Below are positions 1 through 8,913 of a DNA stretch of 36,917 nucleotides, piece by piece (the first letter of the stretch is position 1; each line of letters opens with the position of its first letter). A program made the translations under genes and the position numbers. This DNA comes from Hassallia byssoidea VB512170 (GTDB lineage: Bacteria > Cyanobacteriota > Cyanobacteriia > Cyanobacteriales > Nostocaceae), in the NCBI RefSeq assembly GCF_000817785.2, contig NZ_JTCM02000064.1, positions 1 through 36,917 of the forward strand, given 5' to 3'. Under the pieces are notes generated by a model. That model was not told where the DNA came from, did no database searches, and saw only the letters and a program-made list of their open reading frames with translations.

Positions 1-104
1 TTATTGAATTTGGGCAGTCGTTTATTGAATTTGGGCAGTCGTTTATTGAATTTGGGCAGTCGTTTATTGAATTTGGGCAGTCGTTTATTGAATTCGGGCA
101 AGCA
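1..104. repeat. 21-bp tandem repeat, about five copies
   Basis: Five head-to-tail copies of a 21-bp unit of the type TTTATTGAATTTGGGCAGTC + G. The first is cut by the window edge and the last is diverged. The period is seven codons, so several frames stay open. One frame reads a heptapeptide LLNLGSR four times and stops at 109-111; another reads FIEFGQS and runs on to about 158. There are no spacers, so this is not a CRISPR array. It could be the 3' end of a repeat-rich gene lying to the left or a non-coding minisatellite. Confidence 0.9.
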
Positions 105-260
105 CCGATAATGCACACATTTAGCCAAGCCACGCCACTACATGTATTTCTTATGTGATTAGGGAATGCTATAAGTAATACGGGCGGAAATTTCACCCTT
201 GAAGATGAAGCTGTCTGCTCGTAGTATTGTTACGATAATTTCAGATTAGATGTTGAAGCC

Positions 261-2810
261 TTGATCCAGTCTGAAACTTTAGAACTACTAGAATGGCACC
301 GCCTCTGCCAGCATATGAGCACATTTGCGGCAACTAAACTAGGGGCGCGAGCCTCACGTCATCTGCCAATTCCTGACTCGAGAGCGGAAAGTGAATACTT
401 GGTTAAGCAAACCAAGGAAGTATACGAATTAGAAAATCGTCTCACCACGGGACTGTCTTTTGAGGGAATTCAAGATATTGGTGATTCCCTTGAACGGGCA
501 GAAATTCAAGGTGTTTTAACTGGTGAGGAACTTTTGGCGATCGCTACTACTCTTGCGGGAACCAGAAATTTACGTCGTGTAATTGACAACCAACCTGATT
601 TACCCATACTGAATCAGTTGATTGCCGATTTACGGACTTATCCAGAACTAGAGCAAGAAATTCACCGTTGTATTGACGATCGCGCACAAGTAGCCGATCG
701 CGCTAGCCAAAAACTCAATGATATTCGCAACGATTTGCGTAAATTACGCAGCCAAATCACTCAAAAACTGCAAAATATTTTACAAGTTAAATATGGCGCA
801 GTTCAAGAACAAATAATTACCCAAAGAGGCGATCGCTACGTCATCCCCGTGAAAGCGCCCCAAAAAGACGCGATTCCCGGCATTGTTCACGATACCTCTA
901 CCAGCGGCGCAACGCTTTATATAGAACCTCATTCGATTGTCCCTTGGGGCAATCAACTGCGACAAACAACTAAAAAAGAACAAGCTGAAGAAGAAGCGAT
1001 TCGCCGCATCTTAACACAGCAAGTGGCAGCAGTCAAGCCAGATTTGGAACGATTGCTCGCAATTGTCACAACTTTGGATTTAGCAAGTGCTAGAGCGCGT
1101 TATAGTTTCTGGTTAGGAGCAAATCCCCCCCGATTTATCCAGCGCGAAGAAAATGAAACTATTACCTTACGGCAGTTACGTCATCCGCTTTTAGAATGGC
1201 AGCATCAACACGAACAAGGTTCAGCAGTCATTCCCGTGGATTTACTGATTCAACCGCAAATTCGCGTGGTGACGATCACAGGACCAAACACCGGCGGTAA
1301 AACTGTCAGCTTGAAAACCCTCGGTTTAGCAGCATTGATGGCGAAGGTGGGTTTATTTGTCCCCGCCCGCGAACCTGTAGAAATACCTTGGTTTGAGAAG
1401 GTACTAGCAGATATTGGCGATGAACAATCGCTACAGCAAAGTTTATCCACATTTTCCGGTCACATCCGCCGAATAAGTCGGATTTTAGAGGCTTTGGGAG
1501 AGGGGGAGAGGGGGACAGGGGGACAGGGGGACAAGGGGGACAAGGAGGACAAGGAGGACAAGGAGGACAAGGAGGAATTTGCTTCTTCATCCCCCCTATC
1601 CCCTCCCACTCCCCAACGCCAGGTGCTTCAAGCCGGGGAACCCGTCCAACGCACTGGCTCCTCCCCACTCCCCACTCCCCACTCCCTAGTCTTGCTAGAT
1701 GAAGTGGGTGCGGGAACCGATCCGGCTGAGGGTAGTGCTTTAGCGATCGCTTTATTGCGCTATCTGGCTGACAACGCTCAATTAACTATGGCTACAACTC
1801 ACTTTGGTGAACTAAAAGCACTAAAGTACGAGGATGAGCGGTTTGAAAATGCTTCTGTAGAATTTGACGAAAGTACTCTTTCGCCTACGTATCGCTTGCT
1901 TTGGGGAATTCCTGGACGTTCTAATGCTTTGGCGATCGCCCTGCGTTTGGGGTTGAAACCAGAAGTTGTCCTCCAGGCGAAAAGCCAAGTAGGAGAAGCA
2001 TCAGACGAAGTAAACCAGGTGATTGCTGGTTTAGAAGCGCAACGCCGCCGTCAGGAAACTAAAGCTGCGGAAGCCCAAAATCTGTTGCAGCAAGCAGAGC
2101 GTTTATACAAAGAAGTATCCGAAAAATCCGCAAATTTACAGGAGAGAGAGCGCTCTTTGCGGGCTTCGCAGGAAGTAGCCGTACAACAAGCGATCGCCAG
2201 CGCTAAAGGTGAAATCGCTTCTATAATTCGCCGCTTGCAGAAAGGTACGCCCACAGCTCAAGATGCTCAAGAAGCGACAAACGCTTTAAATCAAATTAGT
2301 CAAAAGTATCAAGCAGCACAACAGGAAAAACCAAAAGCTGGGTTTATGCCGAAAGTAGGCGATCGCATTCGCATCCCGAAGTTAGGGCAAACAGCAGAAG
2401 TTTTAACTGTACCTGATGATGATGGTGAGTTAAGCGTGCGCTTTGGCATCATGAAAATGACGGTAAAGCTGGAAGATGTGGAATCTTTGGATGGGAAAAA
2501 ACCGGAAGCGATCGCTCCTGTTGCCAGCAAACCCGCTAAGGTAACACCACCACCCCAAAGCGCCCCAGCAATTCGCACATCTCAAAATACCGTAGATTTA
2601 CGCGGAAAACGTGTAGCGGATAGCGAATTGATTTTAGACAAAGCAATTTCTGAAGCAACCGGACCTATCTGGATTATTCACGGACACGGCACTGGTAAGC
2701 TGCGGCAAGGTGTTCACGCCTTTTTGCACCAGCACAAGCGAGTTACCCGTTTTGAAGCCGCAGAACAAGCAGATGGCGGATCTGGCGTTACAGTTGCTTA
2801 CATTGAGTAA
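261..2810 (+). CDS. mutS2: MutS2 (MutS-family ATPase with Smr nuclease domain)
   Basis: MutS2 family ATPase. Known members suppress recombination or act on collided ribosomes, and carry a C-terminal Smr nuclease domain. Visible here: an N-terminal coiled lever region; Walker A GPNTGGKT near residue 340; the STFSGHIRRI signature near residue 397; Walker B LLDEVGAGTDP with its Asp at 480; a long coiled coil at about 575-690; and a Smr domain from about 778 with DLRG and HGHGTGKLR. The start is TTG at 261, since the frame is closed by TAG at 222 and no ATG or GTG lies between. Residues 413-475 (about 62) are a low-complexity insertion, encoded by dispersed repeats, between the signature and Walker B; family members normally have only a short linker there. 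The frame is kept, so the protein is probably made. A heptamer array begins at the stop codon. Confidence 0.95.
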   Translation: MIQSETLELLEWHRLCQHMSTFAATKLGARASRHLPIPDSRAESEYLVKQTKEVYELENRLTTGLSFEGIQDIGDSLERAEIQGVLTGEELLAIATTLAGTRNLRRVIDNQPDLPILNQLIADLRTYPELEQEIHRCIDDRAQVADRASQKLNDIRNDLRKLRSQITQKLQNILQVKYGAVQEQIITQRGDRYVIPVKAPQKDAIPGIVHDTSTSGATLYIEPHSIVPWGNQLRQTTKKEQAEEEAIRRILTQQVAAVKPDLERLLAIVTTLDLASARARYSFWLGANPPRFIQREENETITLRQLRHPLLEWQHQHEQGSAVIPVDLLIQPQIRVVTITGPNTGGKTVSLKTLGLAALMAKVGLFVPAREPVEIPWFEKVLADIGDEQSLQQSLSTFSGHIRRISRILEALGEGERGTGGQGDKGDKEDKEDKEDKEEFASSSPLSPPTPQRQVLQAGEPVQRTGSSPLPTPHSLVLLDEVGAGTDPAEGSALAIALLRYLADNAQLTMATTHFGELKALKYEDERFENASVEFDESTLSPTYRLLWGIPGRSNALAIALRLGLKPEVVLQAKSQVGEASDEVNQVIAGLEAQRRRQETKAAEAQNLLQQAERLYKEVSEKSANLQERERSLRASQEVAVQQAIASAKGEIASIIRRLQKGTPTAQDAQEATNALNQISQKYQAAQQEKPKAGFMPKVGDRIRIPKLGQTAEVLTVPDDDGELSVRFGIMKMTVKLEDVESLDGKKPEAIAPVASKPAKVTPPPQSAPAIRTSQNTVDLRGKRVADSELILDKAISEATGPIWIIHGHGTGKLRQGVHAFLHQHKRVTRFEAAEQADGGSGVTVAYIE
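1497..1685 (+). repeat. Dispersed-repeat insertion inside mutS2
   Basis: A block of GGGGGACA and GGACAAGGA units (1500-1580), then a C-rich stretch, a 41-bp hairpin repeat (1618-1658) and CCCCACTC units. It encodes a charged segment (GDKEDKEDKEDKEEF) followed by a Ser/Pro-rich stretch. Positions 1535-1580 are identical to 24055-24100 in rsgA, and 1618-1658 closely matches 15176-15216 between pilC and pilT. The block therefore looks like a composite of intergenic mobile repeats captured in frame. Confidence 0.85.
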
Positions 2811-3001
2811 TGGGGAATGGGGAATGGGGAATGGGGAATGGGGAATGGGTAATGGGGAATGGGTAATGGGCAATGGGTAATGGGTAATGGGTGATGGGGA
2901 AGAACGTATTCCCAATTCCCAATTCCCAATTAGCCATTACCAATTCCCCATTACCAATTCCCAATTACCAATTCCCAATTCCCAATTCCCAATTCCCAAT
3001 G
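2811..3001. repeat. Heptamer (STRR) array forming a long imperfect inverted repeat
   Basis: It begins directly after the mutS2 stop. About 2811-2900 is made of GGGGAAT/GGGTAAT heptamers, and about 2910-3001 of the complementary AATTCCC type, so a transcript could fold into a long imperfect hairpin. It is the only visible candidate for ending the mutS2 transcript. The rest of the gap, 3002-3307, holds no gene that can be recognised and presumably contains the promoter of the DUF3038 gene. Confidence 0.8.
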
Positions 3002-3307
3002 CCCACCTCCTGACTTATACTATGTACTTAAGTATCAGTTAACCCAATCGAGCGCTTTCGTGACTGGGGGCATTACCAAAGTAGATTCAAGTTCCTAATA
3101 TTTATACTTTGTTCAAGAGAGACTTTCGTCATAAAGTAAGACAAATACATCTGCTGTTGACCTAACTTATAAAAGCAGCTTCATAGCTGGGAAGAGCGAT
3201 GTTTTTCAGCTAACTTGCGGCTTGTAGCTATGGGAAACCAACCTTAATTATTGCGAGTCTGGTTTCAAAATGGGTAACAGCAACAGCCCAAACCCGCCCG
3301 ATCACTT

Positions 3308-3913
3308 ATGCTAAAAGTTATGCACTCGGCAGCCAACTCAGCCAATCCAAATTCCCAATGGGAAGACTTAACCCAGCTTTCGGCTCCAAACACAGTTCAG
3401 TGGGATAATATCAAAACCCAATTAGACTTAGCACTTTTGGCGCTAGAAACTTTAACTGGTATTGGTTCTGAAGCAATGCTCTCGGCGGCAATTCTTCTGA
3501 ATTTAGAATCAAAAGTGCCAGATCGTGTGGCGTTGTGGCGACTGCGGCAATCGAATCCTCTACGTAAAGGTACTGGAGGGCGAAAAAAACTAGATGTAGA
3601 AGAAGCGCGATCGCTAGTTCTCATCATTTGTTACCTTGCAAAAGAGGATCAAGAATTGATTCGCCGTGCTGTAGGGTTATTAGAACAAATGGCGGAACAA
3701 GAGCGCGAACCCCATCAAGCTGCTTTATTAGGAGATTATATTGATGCTTTCTGCAACACCTATCAAGAGCGGATGGAGTCGGATGAGCAAATTTCCACAG
3801 ATGCACTTACCCACCTAGCATTGAAACTACTGGTAGATTTACTATTTTACAGTAGTCCTGGTGGACATCGCCGTCTCTGGCTAGCACTTATAGATCGTTC
3901 CACACAATTTTAG
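3308..3913 (+). CDS. DUF3038 family protein
   Basis: A 201-aa mostly helical soluble protein with no signal peptide or membrane segment. It matches the cyanobacterial DUF3038 family in length and in its central block (LDLALLALETLTGIG at about 38-52, then RVALWRLRQSNPLRKGTGGR near 74-93). Its function is unknown. It sits 102 bp upstream of a co-directional DUF4335 gene, the partner it is usually found with, so the two probably act together. The gap holds short AAAATCCAAAATC-type repeats. ATG at 3308 was chosen; an in-frame ATG at 3320 is an alternative, and the first 25 residues look poorly conserved. Confidence 0.85.
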   Translation: MLKVMHSAANSANPNSQWEDLTQLSAPNTVQWDNIKTQLDLALLALETLTGIGSEAMLSAAILLNLESKVPDRVALWRLRQSNPLRKGTGGRKKLDVEEARSLVLIICYLAKEDQELIRRAVGLLEQMAEQEREPHQAALLGDYIDAFCNTYQERMESDEQISTDALTHLALKLLVDLLFYSSPGGHRRLWLALIDRSTQF

Positions 3914-4015
3914 ATTTGAGATTTTAGGTTACTAATCACGCATCCACATATCCCAAATCTAAAATCCAAAATCCAAAATCTAAAATCCATAGTTGTTTCC
4001 CTCGCACTTTCTGTC

Positions 4016-5686
4016 ATGCCTGTATCAAACCCTGTAATCCGCCGATACACACCTCCCACCTGTACGCTAGAAGTTTTGGCACAAAGCTCATCTTTGTCCG
4101 GTTGGATGGGGAAATCTGTGCTAAAGCAGTTAAACTTTGAGCTTCGCTTTGACGATCCGCGACTGCCAGAAGAACGGAGAATATCAATCAAAGGCGATCG
4201 CGATCAACTTGAAGCCTTGTATAGTGCAGTGACAAACTACGTGCAGGAATTTCTGCAAAAGTCTCCAGAAAGCTTTTGGGCAAGTTTCTCCGAACCAAAT
4301 GACTCTACTAAAGTATCAGAACACCCAGAATTAAAAGGCTTTAATCAAGTACTGCCAGAACAAACTTTAAAATCTTCCAAATCATTTAACAATTTCCAGA
4401 TACCACAAGAAGACATACACTTAGAACCAAGCAGTTATTTAATTCACAACTTGTTTCTCGGTTCCCTCGCTAACCAGATATCTGGAGGCGTAATTCAACT
4501 TAGTCTGTTGCAACTGTTCGATTTGGCAACCGCTTTAGATGAATATTCAGCTGAGGTAATGGCGTTACCTACTCTTAATACAACAAGCAGTTCAACTTTT
4601 AGCTTGCCTAGTTGGACACCTGCTGCCGCCGTGGTATTAGTAGCTTTGGGTTTAGCACCATTTACTTGGCAATATGCTAACAATATCAGGCAAAAGCAGC
4701 AGACAGCTAAAAAAACAGCTTCTACACAAGAAGTAGCCCTGCAACCTTCACCCTCAGCACTTTTGCCAACACCCCAACCTGGACTCACCACCCCAGATAA
4801 TTTGTTAGTGCCACCGCTAGGAACTACCCCAGCAGTACCAGGTTCTACGCTGCCTAGACCCCCAGCACCCGGTTCTGCACTTCTGCCAACGCCAGTACCC
4901 GGTTCGATACTTCCCGCAACGCCTCAACTGCCAGCCGATGCCAAAACTGCCCCAGGTTCTTTACCCTCCGTACCCCAAACAGCGCCGGGATCGACTTTTT
5001 CGACAGCGCCATTACCATCAAGCGGCAGTGCTTTAACTATACCTGGGACAACTGCACCAACTCTTTCTCGGTCTTCAGGGAAAACAGCAACCAGCAAATT
5101 ACCAGATCCGTTTGCGATTCCCACAAATCAACAAACTAGCCGTACAAGTTCAATTCCTAAGAATCAAATTGCTTTGCCAAGTACAGCAAATTTACCATCA
5201 AATTTACCTCCCGCCACGGGTGATATATCCTCCGGTATCTCCGCAGCTCCTCCTCTTCCCACCATACCCAATGACCAGCTCGGTAACACCCGTACCTCAG
5301 CTTCCTCACCTACAGATCCCTTGGGAACTAATGATAATTCCTTAGTACAGAGATTGAGGCAAGGGCGCAACACTTCTCCAGAGGTAGCAACAGGCACATT
5401 GTTTGACACACCCCAGGTGGCAGAAGCGAGAGACTTTTTGAAAAAGCGCTGGCAGCCACCCACAGGATTAAAGCAAACGCTTGAGTACAGTTTAGTAATC
5501 GGTGTTGACGGCAAAGTTGAAAGAATTTTGCCTCTCGGAAAAGCCGCTAGAGATTACGTTGACAGCGCCGGAATGCCAGGAATTGGGCAACCTTTTGTCT
5601 CGCCCAATAGAAATGGACAAAATGTGAGAATTCGAGCCGTTCTCAGTCCTGATGGCAAAGTGCAGACATTTCCGGAGTCAGAGTGA
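4016..5686 (+). CDS. DUF4335 family membrane-anchored protein
   Basis: A 556-aa protein of the cyanobacterial DUF4335 family, function unknown. Residues 1-185 form a conserved folded region beginning with RRYTPPTCTLEV. One hydrophobic segment at about 198-222 (TPAAAVVLVALGLAPFTWQY) should anchor it in a membrane. After it comes a long Pro/Ser/Thr-rich low-complexity region (about 230-450) with repeated PGS-LP motifs. A conserved C-terminal domain at about 460-556 follows (LIKKRWQPP-like start, then EYSLVIGVDGKVERILPLG). The layout suggests an anchored protein with a flexible linker and a terminal domain across the membrane. It is probably co-transcribed with the DUF3038 gene, and it ends just before a perfect 34-bp palindrome. 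Confidence 0.85.
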   Translation: MPVSNPVIRRYTPPTCTLEVLAQSSSLSGWMGKSVLKQLNFELRFDDPRLPEERRISIKGDRDQLEALYSAVTNYVQEFLQKSPESFWASFSEPNDSTKVSEHPELKGFNQVLPEQTLKSSKSFNNFQIPQEDIHLEPSSYLIHNLFLGSLANQISGGVIQLSLLQLFDLATALDEYSAEVMALPTLNTTSSSTFSLPSWTPAAAVVLVALGLAPFTWQYANNIRQKQQTAKKTASTQEVALQPSPSALLPTPQPGLTTPDNLLVPPLGTTPAVPGSTLPRPPAPGSALLPTPVPGSILPATPQLPADAKTAPGSLPSVPQTAPGSTFSTAPLPSSGSALTIPGTTAPTLSRSSGKTATSKLPDPFAIPTNQQTSRTSSIPKNQIALPSTANLPSNLPPATGDISSGISAAPPLPTIPNDQLGNTRTSASSPTDPLGTNDNSLVQRLRQGRNTSPEVATGTLFDTPQVAEARDFLKKRWQPPTGLKQTLEYSLVIGVDGKVERILPLGKAARDYVDSAGMPGIGQPFVSPNRNGQNVRIRAVLSPDGKVQTFPESE

Positions 5687-5710
5687 TTAAGCAAAAATAT
5701 ATCTTCTATC

Positions 5711-5744
5711 GTAGTAAGCGCTGAAGCGCTTCAGCGCTTACTAC
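5711..5744. terminator. Perfect 34-bp palindrome between convergent genes
   Basis: A perfect inverted repeat with 17-nt arms (GTAGTAAGCGCTGAAGC and its complement) lies between the ends of the DUF4335 gene and the ferredoxin gene. It can fold on either strand and is well placed as a bidirectional terminator, though no strong T-run follows. Similar GTAGTAAGCGCT palindromes are common as dispersed repeats in cyanobacteria. Confidence 0.55.
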
Positions 5745-5861
5745 ATCGCTTTATATATTTAAAATAACCCCAATGTGCGTCTTTACCGAAGGAAAAAATA
5801 GTATAAAAAACAAAAGGACTGTAGAAACAGCCCTCTATAATTTAAATTGAAATTTTATATT

Positions 5862-6317
5862 TCAATAACGGGATTTTTTAGGGGTTAATTTTCGCTTTTG
5901 ACGGCGCCGTGCAGCAGCGACAACCGCTTCTTCCACCGGATAACCTACCACAGGAATTACCTGATATTTGCGCTCTTCTTCTAACTTTTTCAATTCAGTG
6001 TAATCTACCCAGTGGATGCAATCAACCGGACAAGTGTCAATTGCTTCTTGAATTACTTCTTCCGCGTCCCCTTCTTGGCGAATTACACGCGATCGCCCGT
6101 AATCTGGTTCAATATAAAAAGTGTTACGAGCAACATGGGCACAATGCAAACAGCCAATACAGGTGATTTCATCTACATAAACACCCTTTTGACGCAGCAT
6201 TCCCCCCAATTCCGGCTCTAAACCAGAGCGTTCCGGCTCATCCCGCAAAAAACCGCCTAATTCTGGTTCTAAACCGGAGCGTTCTTCTTGTTCTTCCTGC
6301 GGTAGAAAATCAGACAT
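5862..6317 (-). CDS. [4Fe-4S] ferredoxin-like protein
   Basis: A 151-aa ferredoxin-type protein. A cluster-binding pattern Cys53-x2-Cys56-x2-Cys59 is followed by CPVDC with Cys96, enough for a single [4Fe-4S] cluster. The second cluster of bacterial 2[4Fe-4S] ferredoxins is absent. Residues 12-45 are a tandem duplication of a 17-residue unit containing ERSGLEPELGG. The C-terminus is strongly basic (ARRRQKRKLTPKKSRY), which could aid nucleic-acid or membrane-surface contact. Its ATG shares one base with the stop of ycf35 (TAATG), so the two are translationally coupled. It is the last gene of the DUF2997-ycf35-ferredoxin operon. Confidence 0.9.
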   Translation of the reverse strand: MSDFLPQEEQEERSGLEPELGGFLRDEPERSGLEPELGGMLRQKGVYVDEITCIGCLHCAHVARNTFYIEPDYGRSRVIRQEGDAEEVIQEAIDTCPVDCIHWVDYTELKKLEEERKYQVIPVVGYPVEEAVVAAARRRQKRKLTPKKSRY

Positions 6318-6703
6318 TACGCACTCCAGCGCTGTACTACTAAGCGAATAGAACCATCTTTATTTTTTTGTTGTTCAGCGACTTGAAAGCCAGCACGAGT
6401 ACTTTCTTTCACAACCGTGTGATATGCATAACGCTGCGTTACTTGGCGCAAAAAGCCATCAACAGACAAGTTTTGCTGCCAATATTGCAAGTCAGAAACC
6501 AATTCGTATTCTAAGCCATTCCATTTAAAGCCAATGTCATAGCCATTGTCTTGTTCAATGGTAACTTCGGCTGCATGAGTTTGACCGCGATAACCGCGCA
6601 CTTCGCGTGTACCGGGTTTCCAATTTATATCCAAGTCAGTGAGAGCTTCTTTCAATGAGTCAAGATTACGAATTTGCGTCTTAATTTGGCTAAAGTGTGA
6701 CAT
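6317..6703 (-). CDS. ycf35: Ycf35 / DUF1257 family protein
   Basis: A 128-aa protein of the DUF1257 (Ycf35) family, found in cyanobacteria and some plastids. The start MSHFSQIKTQI, the central GYDIGFKWNGLEYELV block and the VTQRYAYHTV motif are typical. The length is normal and no membrane segment is seen. The function is not established. The gene is 39 bp downstream of DUF2997 and overlaps the ferredoxin gene by one base, so the three products are likely made together, possibly in one redox-linked complex. Confidence 0.9.
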   Translation of the reverse strand: MSHFSQIKTQIRNLDSLKEALTDLDINWKPGTREVRGYRGQTHAAEVTIEQDNGYDIGFKWNGLEYELVSDLQYWQQNLSVDGFLRQVTQRYAYHTVVKESTRAGFQVAEQQKNKDGSIRLVVQRWSA

Positions 6704-6742
6704 GGTGGTTGTGATTTGATGAAACTAAATTTGTTGAAAAAC

Positions 6743-6955
6743 TTACCATTCGCTGAAAGTGGTTTGCGTATTTACCACACCAGATTGTTGCTGCACCTGA
6801 GCGGTGAAGAATTCTGAAGTTGGTTCATGACTAAGTACTAGCCCTAGCTGTGCCTCTATTGCTGCCGTAACTTCCGCACAAGAAGCACCAACAATGCCAG
6901 TGACTTTCTCTTGTACCCGACCATCTGGATAAATGATGAATTCTAGTGTCTCCAT
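6743..6955 (-). CDS. DUF2997 family protein
   Basis: A 70-aa protein of the DUF2997 family. The first strand METLEFIIYPDGRVQEKV and the GxxCxEVTAxIE motif are typical (one Cys at about 26). It is the first gene of the minus-strand operon with ycf35 and the ferredoxin. The function is unknown. The inverted repeat at 7005-7025 lies about 50 bp upstream of its start. Confidence 0.88.
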   Translation of the reverse strand: METLEFIIYPDGRVQEKVTGIVGASCAEVTAAIEAQLGLVLSHEPTSEFFTAQVQQQSGVVNTQTTFSEW

Positions 6956-7503
6956 GCTTTTGGCAAACCACGTTCTTTACTTTTGGACGGTACTGTTGTT
7001 TTCTTATGGCTAAAATATAGCCATAGGAACATTTTCACGCTTGATACAAACTTGCCACTTTGTTAACTAATGTTCCATCTCTCAAAATATATATCTCAGA
7101 ATCTTTACAAAAATTATTGATTTTATAAGTCTACACATCTGTCATATGTAAGTTTCCCTTAACCTTCTAAATTAGTCAAGGTGGAAATTAAGCGGTGTTA
7201 TATAGTCTCAAAAGCTGTAAAAACGAGCATTAGGGAGCATATAACCAGCAGCGCATGTTAGGAAATGACTAAAAGTGTTGACAAAAGTTATCATTATTAT
7301 GACTTCGCCCAATTCTCAGCAATAGTTGTGTGAGTTGGGTTCTGGGTGATTTAATCCAACAGCAAAGATATAATCGCATTAATTTCTATCTTTAGTTATA
7401 TAACCAAAGAAGTATATATTATATTTTTGTAGAGCGATACCTAACGGTAAGCTTTCCTGCGGTTCCCGTAGGGTACGCTAACGCACTCTTGATGTTAAGT
7501 AGT
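6956..7503. other. 548-bp intergenic region without a gene
   Basis: No convincing ORF is seen on either strand. It holds the 5' region of the DUF2997 operon, including an 8-bp inverted repeat TATGGCTA-N5-TAGCCATA at 7005-7025. A degenerate dispersed repeat with CGGTTCCCGTAGGGTACGC lies near 7460-7480. The rest is AT-rich and unremarkable. Confidence 0.6.
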
Positions 7504-7827
7504 TCACTCGGCAAACATCTCAGCCAAGATATCGAGAACTACTCTTTGCTCATGGTCACTAATTTGACCAAGTAGTTTGACCAATCGAACTTTATCCACT
7601 GTGCGAATTTGATCGAGAACAATCTGCCCATCTTTGCCTTGAAACTGACAAGCTATGCGTGTAGGATATATCTGCCCCTTTGTAGTCATTAGAGCAACAA
7701 TCACGGTAGCAATATGGCGGTTCATCTCGTCTGGGGAAATAATTACACAGGGGCGCGTTTTCTGAATTTCACTGCCAATAGTGGGATCGAGATTAACTAG
7801 GAAAACATCAAAACGCTTAACTACCAT
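7504..7827 (-). CDS. MazF/PemK-type endoribonuclease toxin
   Basis: A 107-aa PemK/MazF family toxin, expected to cleave RNA when not bound by its antitoxin. Family marks: RFDVFLVNLDPTIGSEIQKTRPCVIISPD at the N-terminus (the start with GSE...K.RP...), then TVIVALMTT and QIRTVDKVRLVKLLG. The ATG at 7827 overlaps the antitoxin stop by seven bases (ATGGTAG), the usual coupling; a GTG two codons upstream is also in frame. It is the only toxin in the window that looks fully intact. Confidence 0.88.
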   Translation of the reverse strand: MVVKRFDVFLVNLDPTIGSEIQKTRPCVIISPDEMNRHIATVIVALMTTKGQIYPTRIACQFQGKDGQIVLDQIRTVDKVRLVKLLGQISDHEQRVVLDILAEMFAE

Positions 7828-8081
7828 TCCCACTCGACCCGATCCCAGTCTGTTGTATTAATATCATCTAGCAGAACATCATCATCTCGCTCTGCCATTG
7901 CTGCAAAAGCTTCATCCCACCCAACCCGTAATTGTGGTGCTGCGCGAATAATTAAGCGATCGCCATGAACCTCAATTTCCACCTCTGTGTGAATACCACT
8001 TTGTTCTAATAAGGGTTTGGGAATACGAACACCTTGAGAATTGCCGATTCTCACAATTCGGGTTCTAACAGCTGCGCCCAT
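7821..8081 (-). CDS. MazE-like AbrB-type antitoxin
   Basis: An 86-aa antitoxin. The N-terminal half is an AbrB/MazE swapped-hairpin DNA-binding domain (RIVRIGNSQGVRIPKPLLEQ at about 8-27, then VEIEVHGDRLIIR). The acidic, aromatic C-terminus (ERDDDVLLDD...DWDRVEWEW) is the likely toxin-binding tail. It lies upstream of and overlaps the MazF-type gene, and the complex would be expected to repress its own promoter in the 8082-8213 gap. Confidence 0.88.
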   Translation of the reverse strand: MGAAVRTRIVRIGNSQGVRIPKPLLEQSGIHTEVEIEVHGDRLIIRAAPQLRVGWDEAFAAMAERDDDVLLDDINTTDWDRVEWEW

Positions 8082-8213
8082 GTTTAGCTCTTTGAGTGAA
8101 AAGATGGTAATTACATTGTAGACACAGATTGAGAAATTCTCAAGTGCAGCGAAAAGATAAGCTAGAGCAAGAATAGCGCGATCGCGCTTATGTTCTATGT
8201 GTATATGCGATCG

Positions 8214-8777
8214 CTACTCCAAAAGCCAAGCAAATAAATTTCCCACTGTCAGCTGAACTTCACTCGCAAAACTTGGCACGGGAATTAATGCATCTGGCTC
8301 ATCAAACACTTCAATTTGTTGGTTCGGACGATAAACAAACACAGTTCGCTCCAGTGGATCGATCAACCATCCCATTTCAGTCTCATATTTCAAGCAATGA
8401 AGAATATTTTTCGTCACTTTTGTCTGACTTTGGTCAGGTGACAAAATTTCAATAGTCCAATCTGGAGCAATAGAGAACGTGTTAGCAACTTCTCCATTTT
8501 TGTCACGCGGAATTCTGTTCCAAACAAAAACGGCGATATCGGGTACAGTTGAACGACCACCAAAAGTGCAACGCAACTCAGGAAACGCACGAGCTACGCG
8601 ATAAAGCTTGACTACAGCATTAATAGTGGGTACAAGTTCACCTTGAATCGTACTGTGTTTCCCCTGTGGCATGGGTTTTTGGATAATTTGACCATCAAGA
8701 TACTCACTGGCAGGTTTCGTTTCTGGTAATTGTAGAAATTCTGCCAATGTCAGATTTTTGGTTACACCTTGTACCAT
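8214..8777 (-). CDS. Uma2 family protein (DUF820, predicted PD-(D/E)XK fold)
   Basis: A 187-aa Uma2/DUF820 protein. The family is greatly expanded in cyanobacteria and has a restriction-endonuclease-like fold, but its role is unknown. Visible motifs: SEYLDGQIIQKPMPQGKHS, PDIAVFVWNRIP (candidate catalytic Asp) and DWTIEILSPDQS (Glu), then KCLKYETEMGWLIDP-like and FVYRPNQ. The ATG at 8777 begins MVQGVTKNLTLAEFL, the normal family start. The frame is open for another 82 codons upstream, but that part has no family similarity. Confidence 0.85.
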   Translation of the reverse strand: MVQGVTKNLTLAEFLQLPETKPASEYLDGQIIQKPMPQGKHSTIQGELVPTINAVVKLYRVARAFPELRCTFGGRSTVPDIAVFVWNRIPRDKNGEVANTFSIAPDWTIEILSPDQSQTKVTKNILHCLKYETEMGWLIDPLERTVFVYRPNQQIEVFDEPDALIPVPSFASEVQLTVGNLFAWLLE

Positions 8778-8913
8778 TTTGGGCTTGCCTCTTCCTATTT
8801 TATTTCTAATCTCAGCACAACGATGCATGAAAAGAGAAAGACCTGAGTGTTTTAATGCAATACAGTAGTTTTTGTAAGTTAATAGTTTTAGCTGATTGTT
8901 GCAATTGATAGTG

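Noticed and set aside
1-104. CRISPR array
   Set aside because: The units are directly adjacent with no spacers, and no cas genes are in the window.
1306-1668. Minus-strand ORF with repeated PPCPPC motifs
   Set aside because: It is the complement of the GGACAAGGA repeat inside mutS2, and the conserved mutS2 frame explains the region.
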